From Klebsiella pneumoniae (GTDB lineage Bacteria; Desulfobacterota; Binatia; Bin18): a stretch of DNA of 39,808 nt. The stretch is taken from positions 1 to 39,808 of the forward strand of contig CAMBFS010000012.1 of NCBI GenBank assembly GCA_945865755.1, read 5' to 3'. Under the pieces are notes generated by a model. It saw nothing but the letters and a program-made list of their open reading frames with translations. It searched no databases and was not told the DNA's origin. The translations under genes and the position numbers were made by a program. Of the stretch, positions 17,046 to 24,031 are shown piece after piece (the stretch's first letter is position 1; the number at the start of each line of letters is the position of its first letter).

Positions 17046-17070
17046 AGGTCGTCGGGAATACCGACGACCT
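17046..17070 (-). terminator. Strong hairpin, probable terminator of the secreted VLAND-repeat gene
   Basis: AGGTCGTCGG-GAATA-CCGACGACCT is a perfect 10-bp stem with a 5-base loop. Read on the minus strand it is the second of two hairpins after the stop at 17137, followed by a moderately T-rich stretch (CTTTGCATTTTG). Confidence 0.65.
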
Positions 17071-17078
17071 CGTGCTCC

Positions 17079-17104
17079 GCCGGTTGCGAGGAACCGCAAC
17101 CGGC
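17079..17104 (-). terminator. Second strong hairpin downstream of the same gene
   Basis: GCCGGTTGCG-AGGAAC-CGCAACCGGC is a perfect 10-bp stem with a 6-base loop, 33 bp past the stop of the gene at 17137-18615. The two adjacent hairpins could end transcription from either direction. Confidence 0.6.
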
Positions 17105-17136
17105 TGTGTGGTTGTGGTGACGCGGCTTATCCGGCG

Positions 17137-18615
17137 CTAATCATCACTGGTCTTGCCGCTGAGGTTGAGGGTCGCGGTTGCGCTATCGCAATTCCCAGGG
17201 CTCCTGATTTCGCAAATACGATAGACGATCGCGTATGTGCCGGACGCAGTCTTCGGCGCGATGGTGAAGACGCCAGTGGACAGATTGAACGTGACGCCTT
17301 TAATGAGCGCGCTCAATAGCGAGATCTTGACTTGCGCCGTCGTGGCGCGCGCGCCGTTGACCCAGTCGTTGGCCAATACGCTCGGTGAGGTGGCCCCTGT
17401 CTTTGACGAGAGCCGCCAGTTGTCGTACACCGCGTCGATGAGGTAAGGCGTCAAGGTGACAAAGGCCTGCGAACAGTTGATCGGATTCGCGCGTTCGCAA
17501 ATCTGATAGACAAGCTCGTGCTCGGCGCTTGGCGTTCCGGGGGCGACGTTGACGGCGCCATTGGCGTTGAGCGTGATGCCAGCGTGTGTTGACGAGAGGG
17601 TCGTCAAACTGACAACCGTCGTCGTCGCGGGGAGGCCACCGAGCGTGTCGTTAGCGAGGACGTTGGCGACGGGCGTACCGCCAATGCCAAACGACACGGA
17701 ACCCTGATCGTCGACGGCGCTGATCGGGATAGCGTAGTATTGCGCGGTGATTGTGACCGTGGCGTCATCGCAATTGGTATCATCAGCGACCGCGCATATC
17801 TGATAGCTGAACGTATACGTGCCACTTGGTGTGCCTGGAGCCACAGTAACGGAGCCGTCCTCGTTGAAGGAGATGCCCGCAGGGGGGGCCGTCAGTTGGC
17901 TGAGGACGACGGTCTCCGGCGTTGGACGGGTGCCACCGATCCAGTCGTTGGCGAGCACGTTGACTACCACACCGTCTAACGGAGCCGGCGACTGGCCCAC
18001 ATCGTCATTGGCATGAACCGCACCGGTGTCGAGCCCCGTGGGCCGCCACAGAAAGACGCCACGAGCCAATTGCTCGCCGGGATTGGGCTTGTCGATTCTG
18101 AACCCCGCGGTGGCTCCGAAGAAGCTCTCGAAATCAATGCTGACATCGGCCCCACTCGCAACCCCAGAACCATCGGTGGTGGCGGTCCATCCTCCAGCAA
18201 ATTTGAAGTTCACACATCCTTGGTAGGTGGTGCACCATTTTAAGTGCTGCGTAAAACCAAAGGTGTCCTGAAATTCCGTCGCCGGAACGACGTATTCCGG
18301 TCCACCCACGCTCAACGTCGGACTGGTCAATATGTCCGGCGCATAGTCACCAAATAATTCGAGCACCTGAGCTTCCGTTGCCCACACCCAGCCAGTGAGG
18401 TTCCGGCCATTGATCGCGCCTTCACAAGGGGAGACGCCATCTTGAGGACATAACTGCGCCACTTGGCTCCAGGTGATCCCATTCGTTTCACTCAGCCCGC
18501 GCCACTCCTTGCCCTGCAAATCGTTCACCCCTGCCCGCGCGCTGTGAACCACACCAAAAGTGAAGGCACAAGTGAATAATAAAAAAGTAGACAATCTTAC
18601 CAGTCGTCGGCTCAT
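17137..18615 (-). CDS. Secreted protein with tandem Asp-Asp/NVLAND modules
   Basis: 492 residues with a Sec signal (RLVRLSTFLLFTCAFTFGVV...SARA). An N-terminal region of about 200 residues (VNDLQGKEWRGL... to FLWRPTG) has several Cys and no family I recognise. Three modules of about 95 residues follow, opening ANDDVGQSP..VVVNVLAND, AVDDQGSVSF..PVANVLAND and AVYDNWRLSS..SVLANDWV, and each ends in a YxIxYRICE...NC..A-type strand, the style of Cadherin-like or Big-type surface repeats seen in large bacterial adhesins. AGAGGAG stands before the ATG at 18615; the frame is open to 19347 but that part is antisense to the enoyl-CoA hydratase. Probably a cell-surface or secreted structural protein; the ligand is unknown. 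Confidence 0.75.
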   Translation of the reverse strand: MSRRLVRLSTFLLFTCAFTFGVVHSARAGVNDLQGKEWRGLSETNGITWSQVAQLCPQDGVSPCEGAINGRNLTGWVWATEAQVLELFGDYAPDILTSPTLSVGGPEYVVPATEFQDTFGFTQHLKWCTTYQGCVNFKFAGGWTATTDGSGVASGADVSIDFESFFGATAGFRIDKPNPGEQLARGVFLWRPTGLDTGAVHANDDVGQSPAPLDGVVVNVLANDWIGGTRPTPETVVLSQLTAPPAGISFNEDGSVTVAPGTPSGTYTFSYQICAVADDTNCDDATVTITAQYYAIPISAVDDQGSVSFGIGGTPVANVLANDTLGGLPATTTVVSLTTLSSTHAGITLNANGAVNVAPGTPSAEHELVYQICERANPINCSQAFVTLTPYLIDAVYDNWRLSSKTGATSPSVLANDWVNGARATTAQVKISLLSALIKGVTFNLSTGVFTIAPKTASGTYAIVYRICEIRSPGNCDSATATLNLSGKTSDD

Positions 18616-18640
18616 AGATCCGCTCCTCTGAGTTTGTGTC

Positions 18641-18659
18641 TGTCCCTGACAATGGGACA
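18641..18659. promoter_or_regulatory. Small inverted repeat TGTCCC-N7-GGGACA in a divergent intergenic region
   Basis: The 18616-18912 gap separates the secreted-protein gene (minus) from the enoyl-CoA hydratase gene (plus) and should hold two promoters. The only symmetric site seen is this 6+6 inverted repeat 26-44 bp upstream of the 18615 start. It could be an operator or a leader hairpin. No convincing -10/-35 pair was identified. Confidence 0.3.
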
Positions 18660-18912
18660 GCAAGTTTGACCATCCCGGCGTGTTTACAAGCTCCTCCTCA
18701 AAGTATCCTCTCCCAGCCGGGTCTTCCTGTATCTGAAAAGAAACAGAGGAGCCAATGAAACGTGTAGGGATATGGCTGAAAGTCGTGTCAGGAAAATCCT
18801 GATAGTTCGGGAAAGGTTCTGGAGAAGGCATTGGTGCGTCATAAATCTCGCAGTGCTCGCGACTCCATACGCTCTTGCCCTCATTGTGCTGGCGACATAG
18901 CATCCGCTGGAT

Positions 18913-19737
18913 ATGGAACTCAAAGTCACCCACTATGTCGTTGCTGATGAGATTGCCACTATTACCTTGAACCGTCCCCGGATGAACGCGTGGACAGGGC
19001 GCATGCACACGGAGTATCGCTGGCTCTTGGCTCAGGCGGAGCATGATCCCGCAGTCCGCGCGATTGTGATTACTGGAGCCGGAAACGTCTTTTGCGCCGG
19101 GGCGGATTCGCGCGCGCTGGAAGGACATGTCGCCAAAGGCCGGTACGATCCCGGAACGCCCGATGAACTGGCGAAGCCTGGCTTTGGTGTACGTCCTGAG
19201 TTTGATGCCGATTACGCGTATCACTTTGGCTTGACGAAACCAGTGATCGCCGCGATCAACGGGGCGGCTGCTGGTGGTGGCCTGGTCCTCGCGTGTTACG
19301 CGGATCTGCGATTCGCCGTCACTGGCGCGAAATTGACTACCTCCCACGGCAAGCTGAACCTCCCTCCTGAGTACGGACTGTCCTGGATACTGCCACGGAT
19401 GATCGGATTGACCCGCGCCAACGATCTGTTGCTCTCAAGTCGTGTGGTGCTCGCGGAAGAAGCCCTGACAATGGGGTTGGTCAACGCGGTGCTCCCGCCG
19501 GACGAGTTGATGCCCTACACCTACAACTATGTTCACAAGATGATTTCGACCGTTTCTCCGGGATCACTGCGAACGACGAAACGGCAGATATACGCGGACC
19601 TGCATCGCGACGTGCGTGCCGCCATTGTCGATGCCACGGAGCAATTGGAACGGATGGCGACCGAGCCGGACTTTGTCGAAGGGGTGACCGCCTTTTTAGA
19701 GAAGCGCCTGCCCCGCTGGAAAAAAGTGAAGAATTGA
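18913..19737 (+). CDS. Enoyl-CoA hydratase/isomerase family protein
   Basis: 274 residues of the crotonase superfamily. The two oxyanion-hole segments are FCAGADSRAL and INGAAAGGGLVLA, and the later LNLPPEYGLSWILPRMIGL segment carries a Glu at the catalytic loop. The C-terminal helices (EQLERMATEPDFVEGVTAFLEKR) are typical. Such enzymes hydrate or isomerise enoyl-CoA thioesters. An insertion after the first motif (VAKGRYDPGTPDELAKPGFG) makes it slightly longer than the classical 260 residues. It is convergent with the double CoA-transferase gene, which would supply CoA thioesters. The ATG has no strong ribosome site directly upstream. Confidence 0.87.
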   Translation: MELKVTHYVVADEIATITLNRPRMNAWTGRMHTEYRWLLAQAEHDPAVRAIVITGAGNVFCAGADSRALEGHVAKGRYDPGTPDELAKPGFGVRPEFDADYAYHFGLTKPVIAAINGAAAGGGLVLACYADLRFAVTGAKLTTSHGKLNLPPEYGLSWILPRMIGLTRANDLLLSSRVVLAEEALTMGLVNAVLPPDELMPYTYNYVHKMISTVSPGSLRTTKRQIYADLHRDVRAAIVDATEQLERMATEPDFVEGVTAFLEKRLPRWKKVKN

Positions 19738-19799
19738 GTCGTTGAGCGATTGAGTCATCGGGCGATTGAAGAGTTAAACTATGGCGTTCGCCCTGTTTC

Positions 19800-19831
19800 T
19801 CAATGACCTAATGACCCAATGACTCAATGCC
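19800..19831. repeat. Four tandem 8-bp units between convergent genes
   Basis: TCAATGAC, CTAATGAC, CCAATGAC and TCAATGCC stand head to tail. The opposite-sense pattern (GATTGAGTCATC) occurs at 19748-19759, so the region can pair partly with itself. It lies between the stops of the hydratase and the CoA-transferase. Confidence 0.6.
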
Positions 19832-19841
19832 TCGATTCGGA

Positions 19842-22418
19842 TTAGTACAACACCTGCTGCTCCCGCAGCCGAGCGATGTCCTCATCCGCATACCCCAACA
19901 CGTCACGCAGCACTGCGTCCGTATGCTGACCGAGTAAAGGCGCGGGAGAGCGGACGCCATTGGGCGAGTTCGTCAGAATCCACGGAATCCCGGTGTGGGT
20001 TTGGGTGCCGACTCTCGGATGGGGGAGGCGCGCGAAAAATCCGCGCTCGTTGAGATGCGCGTCCTCGACGAGGTCCTTGCTGCTCATCGAGGGGAACGCG
20101 GCGACCCTGACCGCTTGCAGACTCCGTGTGATCTCCCAGCGGTCACGCTGCGTGGTCCAGGTGGTGATGAGCTGTTCCAACGTATCCTCGTGCGCTTTGC
20201 GGTCACTCATGGTGCGAAAGCGCGGGTCGTCGATCATATCTTCGTGGCCCATCACACGACACAGGGCCTGCCACTCCTCCTCCGTTCCGCAGGCAATCGT
20301 CACCCACGTATCCTCGCCGAGACAGCGAAAGCAGTTATGGGGAGACATCCAGGTATCGCGGTTGCCCTGGCGTGGGGGTTCGGTGCCGTTCATGGCGTAG
20401 TCCATCCACCCTTCCACCGCCAACACCGCCGCCGCGCCCCAGAGCGAGACATCAATATATTGGCCGTGTCCGGTGCGTTTGCGCGCGGCCAGCGCGGCGC
20501 AGATCGCGCCCGCCGCGGTGATGCCCGCGTTGGGATCCCCAATGGACACCCCCAGCTCTTGCGGTGGACCGTCTGGATACCCCGACAACATCGAGAGCCC
20601 GGTCAGTGCTGGGATCGCCGGACCGTAGCCCATGTAGTTTTTATTCGGGCCGGTGTGGCCATAGCCGGAGATCGACACCATAATCAGGTCAGGTTTGAGT
20701 TTCTTGAGTTCGTCGTAGCTCAGCCCCAATTCATCCATCACTCCGGTCGCGAAGTTCTCAATCACCACGTCACACTGCTGAATGAGTGCCTTGACCAGTG
20801 CTTTGCCCTCGGCTTTTTCCAGGTTCACCTGGAGGCTCTTTTTCCCCTGGTTCCACTGGTTGAACGGGCCAGAAGTATCGACCCCCGGTTTGACTCCGCG
20901 CGGCGCGATTGGCAGGCGGCGCATGAGGTCGAGACGGGCACGTGATTCGATCTTAATGACCTCCGCGCCGAGATGGGCCAGGTGCATGGTGCAGTACGGT
21001 CCCGCCCACACCCAGGAGAAGTCGGCGACGCGCACGCCTTGGAGGGGGAGGGGGCTGGGGGTTAGGGGCTGGGGGTTAGGGGTTAGGGGCTGGGAACCTG
21101 AAACTTGTTGGGAGGGCAAGGGTGAGGCTTGAGACTTGAGGCTGGAGACTTGTTGGAAGGGGGTTGGTTTCCCAGTTCCCGCCCCTTGCCCGAGAGCACC
21201 AGTCTCCAGTCTCCAGTCTCCAGTCTCATTCTTCATGCCTTGCTTCTGAGCACCAGTCTCCAGTCTCCAGTCTCCAGTCTCATTTTTCACTTCTTCGTTG
21301 TGTTCACCGAGCAATGGCGCGGGCCGGCGTATTTGCCACCACGGCTCATGCAACAGATACGGCTGGCCGAGGTGGGTCAATTGTCCCGCGCGGGGGTGTG
21401 AGACCTCGGCAAAGAAATCACGGGTGAGTAATTGTTCTTGGCGCGCGAGTCCGGACATGGTGAGCACCGGCGCGAAACAGAGCCGCCGGGCCTGACCGGC
21501 ATGAAAGAGGTCCTCGACTTTCCACTGGCGGGTCCATTCTTCCACGTAGATTTTGAGCGCGTCTTGATTCTTGATACGCCCGGCGCGGTCCGCGAAAATC
21601 TCCCACGTGGTCCACTCCGGCGTGTTCATGAGTTCGACTAACCGTTCCCACTGGTCCTCCTCGGCGACCACAAGGAAGATGAGCCCATCTTGGCATTCGT
21701 ACATGCCCCACGGGTACATGTACCGCTGCCCCAAGCGTGAGGCGACGCGACCCAAGTAGCTGTAGTACACCACCGCCTGCTCAAGAAACGAGGCGATGAA
21801 GGATTGGACGGAGAGATCGATATGTTCGCCGGTGCCGGTGTGCAACGCGCGGTAGTACGCGCCGAGGGTGGCGGTCGCCGCCGCGAGCCCACCTTGGAAT
21901 CCACATTGCTGCCCAAACGCCTTGAGCGGGGGGAGGTCCGCATTGTCCAACGCGCCTGGACTCAACCACGCCCACCCCCCGGCATGTGAGAGCGTCAGGT
22001 CATGGGCAACGTAATCTTTATGGGGGCCGGTCAAGCCAAACGGGGTGATTGAGCACATGACCAGCCGGGGGTTGATGTCACAAAAGGTCGGGTAGTCGAT
22101 CCCGCGCGCGGCCATGTCGCGCGGCGAGTAGTTGTGGACCAGGATGTCGGCCCACTCCACGAGACGGAGCAGTTCGTCGCGTTGCCGACCGAGGTCCAGC
22201 GTCACTCCACGTTTGTTGGTGTTGAGGGCGAGAAAGAGACCACTCTGCTCGGGATCGACCCTGCCACCAGGAAACGGACCGCGCAGCCGCGCCGGGTCAC
22301 CACTGGGCTCTTCGACTTTGAGGACATCCGCGCCCAGGTCGGCCATGAGTTTGGTCGCGTATGCGGCGGACACCATGGTGCCCAGTTCTAGAATTTTTAC
22401 GCCTGCGAGTCCGGTCAC
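19842..22418 (-). CDS. Double class III CoA-transferase (CaiB/BaiF) fusion with a minisatellite linker
   Basis: 858 residues: two complete CaiB/BaiF-type domains, about 1-375 and 460-858. Class III enzymes move CoA between carboxylates through an aspartyl intermediate. The second half has the catalytic Asp in SIGDPNAGITAAG (near 627), then GHGQYIDVSLWGA. In the first half the matching place reads FGQQCGFQGGLAAA before TGEHIDLS, so the Asp is missing. The halves are joined by about 80 residues of low complexity, including two NETGDWRLETGA units, encoded by DNA repeats at 21041-21290. The start is GTG at 22418 with AAGGAG 8 bp upstream. Partly comparable enzymes are two-subunit class III transferases with one active and one inactive chain. 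The hydratase gene is convergent. Confidence 0.87.
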   Translation of the reverse strand: MTGLAGVKILELGTMVSAAYATKLMADLGADVLKVEEPSGDPARLRGPFPGGRVDPEQSGLFLALNTNKRGVTLDLGRQRDELLRLVEWADILVHNYSPRDMAARGIDYPTFCDINPRLVMCSITPFGLTGPHKDYVAHDLTLSHAGGWAWLSPGALDNADLPPLKAFGQQCGFQGGLAAATATLGAYYRALHTGTGEHIDLSVQSFIASFLEQAVVYYSYLGRVASRLGQRYMYPWGMYECQDGLIFLVVAEEDQWERLVELMNTPEWTTWEIFADRAGRIKNQDALKIYVEEWTRQWKVEDLFHAGQARRLCFAPVLTMSGLARQEQLLTRDFFAEVSHPRAGQLTHLGQPYLLHEPWWQIRRPAPLLGEHNEEVKNETGDWRLETGAQKQGMKNETGDWRLETGALGQGAGTGKPTPFQQVSSLKSQASPLPSQQVSGSQPLTPNPQPLTPSPLPLQGVRVADFSWVWAGPYCTMHLAHLGAEVIKIESRARLDLMRRLPIAPRGVKPGVDTSGPFNQWNQGKKSLQVNLEKAEGKALVKALIQQCDVVIENFATGVMDELGLSYDELKKLKPDLIMVSISGYGHTGPNKNYMGYGPAIPALTGLSMLSGYPDGPPQELGVSIGDPNAGITAAGAICAALAARKRTGHGQYIDVSLWGAAAVLAVEGWMDYAMNGTEPPRQGNRDTWMSPHNCFRCLGEDTWVTIACGTEEEWQALCRVMGHEDMIDDPRFRTMSDRKAHEDTLEQLITTWTTQRDRWEITRSLQAVRVAAFPSMSSKDLVEDAHLNERGFFARLPHPRVGTQTHTGIPWILTNSPNGVRSPAPLLGQHTDAVLRDVLGYADEDIARLREQQVLY
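21041..21094. repeat. G-rich tract with TTAGGGG and CTGGGG units
   Basis: The plus strand has many runs of four or five G (GGAGGGGGAGGGGGCTGGGG and TTAGGGG units), a clear G-quadruplex candidate. It lies within the linker of the CoA-transferase fusion, on the template strand, and codes for Pro-rich residues (PLTPNPQPLTPSPLPL). Confidence 0.7.
21194..21284. repeat. Two 37-bp in-frame direct repeats built from CCAGTCT heptamers
   Basis: Copies at 21194-21230 and 21248-21284 are identical: GAGCAC, four CCAGTCT-type heptamers, then CATT. The 54-bp period equals 18 codons, so the frame is kept, and each copy codes ETGDWRLETGA in the linker. Confidence 0.85.
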
Positions 22419-22442
22419 GAGTATTTCTCCTTGGATTCCTTT

Positions 22443-22537
22443 GTAGAGACGCCCCGCTGGGGCGTCTCCGCGATTATTGACGGAGCACTATTGGACAGTT
22501 GTACCAGGAGAGAGACGCCCCAGCGGGGCGTCTCTAC
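22443..22537. repeat. Pair of GAGACGCCCC-type palindromes in inverted orientation
   Basis: Each copy (22443-22468 and 22512-22537, 26 bp) is a self-complementary stem, GAGACGCCCC-GCT/AGC-GGGGCGTCTC, and the two are exact reverse complements over their whole length. A degenerate third copy is at 36748-36775. The right-hand stem lies just after the stop of the Uma2 gene (minus) and could end its transcript. Confidence 0.85.
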
Positions 22538-22559
22538 ATGAATGGGAAAGGGGATACGC

Positions 22560-23306
22560 TTAACTGTTACTACCCGCGAGCAACGCCCGCAGCCGCGCGA
22601 CTTCCGCCTCCGCGGCAGCCGCCCGTTGTTCAGCAGTTTCCGCGCGTTGCGCCACCGCCTTCGCATGTTGCTGCGCCGCTTCTACTTGCTCACTCCGAGT
22701 CGGTAACAGTTCCCCCTCTAGCGTCGCCCACCGCAGCCATGTTGCTTCGACCCCTTCATAGAACCCATGCCAGCGCACCAAGGCCAGTTTGAGACGCTGA
22801 CTGAGTAACCGACCCCGCTGGTCTGGTGGCATTGGGACGTACACCCCTTGGTGTAATCCGAACCCCGCCCAATCACCGGGATCAAATGGATCGAACCAAA
22901 AATACTCGGCAACCCGGAGCTGGTTCTGGTAGAGATCCTTCTTGATGGTCTTGTCATGCGTGGCCGTGGTGTCCGAGAGCAACTCAATAATCACATCCGG
23001 CCCTTTGCCTTCCTCCCATACCACCCAGCTCTTGCGCTCTCGCTTCGGGACGTCGAGCACGGCGAAGAAGTCAGGGCCACGAAAATCCTGATGACGTACT
23101 TGCGCCAAGCTGAAGTACAGAAACATGTTGCCGCCCGCGTACCCATCAGGCCGCTGGTCCAGCCAGTGTTGAAAAGTTTCCAGGAGTAAAAACATTTGTT
23201 GGCGGTGGCGCGCGGTTTCCATGGGTTCTCCATCATCACTCGGCAGTTCATCCTGCGTTGGCGGCGGGATGATGCTAATGGATTCGATTAACTGTTGTTC
23301 TTGCAT
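22560..23306 (-). CDS. Uma2 family (DUF820) protein with C-terminal coiled coil
   Basis: 248 residues, more distant from the three-gene array at 2-5 kb but of the same build: a nuclease-like core with GPDFFAVLDVPK, GPDVIIELLSDTT and KKDLYQ..RVAEYFWFDPFD, giving the Asp, Glu and Lys of the PD-(D/E)XK-like site, then TWLRWATLEGELLPTRSEQVE and an Ala/Gln/Glu-rich coiled coil ending EAEVARLRALLAGSNS. AAAGGAC precedes the ATG. It lies upstream of the CoA-transferase on the same strand, separated by strong palindromes, so cotranscription is doubtful. The family's function is unknown. Confidence 0.82.
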   Translation of the reverse strand: MQEQQLIESISIIPPPTQDELPSDDGEPMETARHRQQMFLLLETFQHWLDQRPDGYAGGNMFLYFSLAQVRHQDFRGPDFFAVLDVPKRERKSWVVWEEGKGPDVIIELLSDTTATHDKTIKKDLYQNQLRVAEYFWFDPFDPGDWAGFGLHQGVYVPMPPDQRGRLLSQRLKLALVRWHGFYEGVEATWLRWATLEGELLPTRSEQVEAAQQHAKAVAQRAETAEQRAAAAEAEVARLRALLAGSNS

Positions 23307-23361
23307 GGGGTTTGTCCTTTAGGGGATTTGCGCTGATAAAACCCGGAGGGTTTCCAGCCGG

Positions 23362-23396
23362 TAGCCGGTGGTTGAGCGGAGCGACACCACCGGCTA
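23362..23396 (+). repeat. REP-like palindrome, left copy next to the transposase gene
   Basis: TAGCCGGTGGTTGAGCG-GAGCGACACCACCGGCTA can fold on AGCCGGTGGT/ACCACCGGCT with a GAGCG-containing tip. It lies 16 bp after the stop of the Y1 transposase gene. An inverted, slightly diverged copy lies at 23940-23972, upstream of the same gene. Confidence 0.85.
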
Positions 23397-23411
23397 CTGG
23401 AGGGGTGCCAT

Positions 23412-23867
23412 TCAATCCAGGTATTGCGGATCATATTCGATTCCGGCCTTTCCCAACTTTCCCAACACCGCGATCAACTCTTCACGAAACGATTTGGCCC
23501 GATGATGTTCCTCTTGCCCGGCGATATACTTGCGCACCGCCGCCTTCGCTGTCGCGCTCACCGTAAACGCCGCGTAACCTTCTTGCCACGCGAACGTCTG
23601 ATTACCGATTTCCTTATGCACCCAGATTGAGGAGGCTTTCTTGATCTCACGCATCACATCAGCCAGACAATGGGTCGCCTTCAGCCCCATAAGCAGATGC
23701 ACATGGTCCGCCACCCCGCCGACCCCCTCGGGAAATCCTCCGAGGCCACGGATGGTGCCGCCGATGTAATCGTGAAGGCGCAAGCGCCATGGCGAAGCGA
23801 TGATAGGCGCACGGTCTTTGGTGCTGAACACGAGATGGTAATGGAGGCTGAGATATGTGGAGGCCAT
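23412..23867 (-). CDS. REP-associated / IS200-like tyrosine transposase (Y1 family)
   Basis: 151 residues. Y1 transposases nick and rejoin single-stranded DNA with one Tyr and two His. Here the metal motif is DHVHLL (His55, His57) and the probable nucleophile is Tyr114 in AVRKYIAGQEEHH. The flanking pattern TYLSLHYHLVFSTKDRAPII, SSIWVHKEI and FAWQEGYAAFTVSA is classical for IS200-like TnpA and related RAYT proteins. The length equals full-length single-domain TnpA, so it may be intact. The ATG at 23867 has a weak GGGA site; a longer open frame to 23966 reads through the REP copy. It stands alone without TnpB. Inverted REP-like copies on both sides suggest a RAYT with its own substrates. Confidence 0.88.
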   Translation of the reverse strand: MASTYLSLHYHLVFSTKDRAPIIASPWRLRLHDYIGGTIRGLGGFPEGVGGVADHVHLLMGLKATHCLADVMREIKKASSIWVHKEIGNQTFAWQEGYAAFTVSATAKAAVRKYIAGQEEHHRAKSFREELIAVLGKLGKAGIEYDPQYLD

Positions 23868-23888
23868 TATGTTGTTCCCGAAATCCTG

Positions 23889-23914
23889 GCACCCCGGCCG
23901 GGGTGCATTATTCT
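23889..23914 (+). terminator. Perfect palindrome plus T-run in the leader of the transposase gene
   Basis: GCACCCC-GGCC-GGGGTGC (23889-23906) is a perfect 18-bp palindrome followed on the plus strand by ATTATTCTTTTTTC. It lies 22 bp upstream of the transposase start, so it could stop transcription opposing the gene, or form a leader hairpin on its mRNA, as described for IS200 left ends. Confidence 0.5.
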
Positions 23915-23939
23915 TTTTTCTCCGACCTCCGATCTCCGA

Positions 23940-23972
23940 TCCGGTGGTATCGCTACGCTCAACCACCGGCTA
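23940..23972 (-). repeat. REP-like palindrome, right copy in inverted orientation
   Basis: On the minus strand it reads TAGCCGGTGGTTGAGCG-TAGCGATACCACCGGA, differing at only a few positions from the left copy. With 23362-23396 it encloses the Y1 transposase gene. Confidence 0.85.
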
Positions 23973-24031
23973 ATGGCTGACAAGCCTCCAGCTTGTTCTG
24001 TGTGGAGGCCACGTGTTGTTCCTGAAAACCC

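Noticed and set aside
18616..19347. N-terminal extension of the VLAND-repeat protein frame
   Set aside because: This part overlaps the enoyl-CoA hydratase on the other strand, while the ATG at 18615 has both a ribosome site and a signal peptide directly after it.
21194..21284. CRISPR array
   Set aside because: The repeated units are directly adjacent heptamers and two 37-bp copies with a 17-bp gap; there are no spacer-like unique segments and no cas genes.
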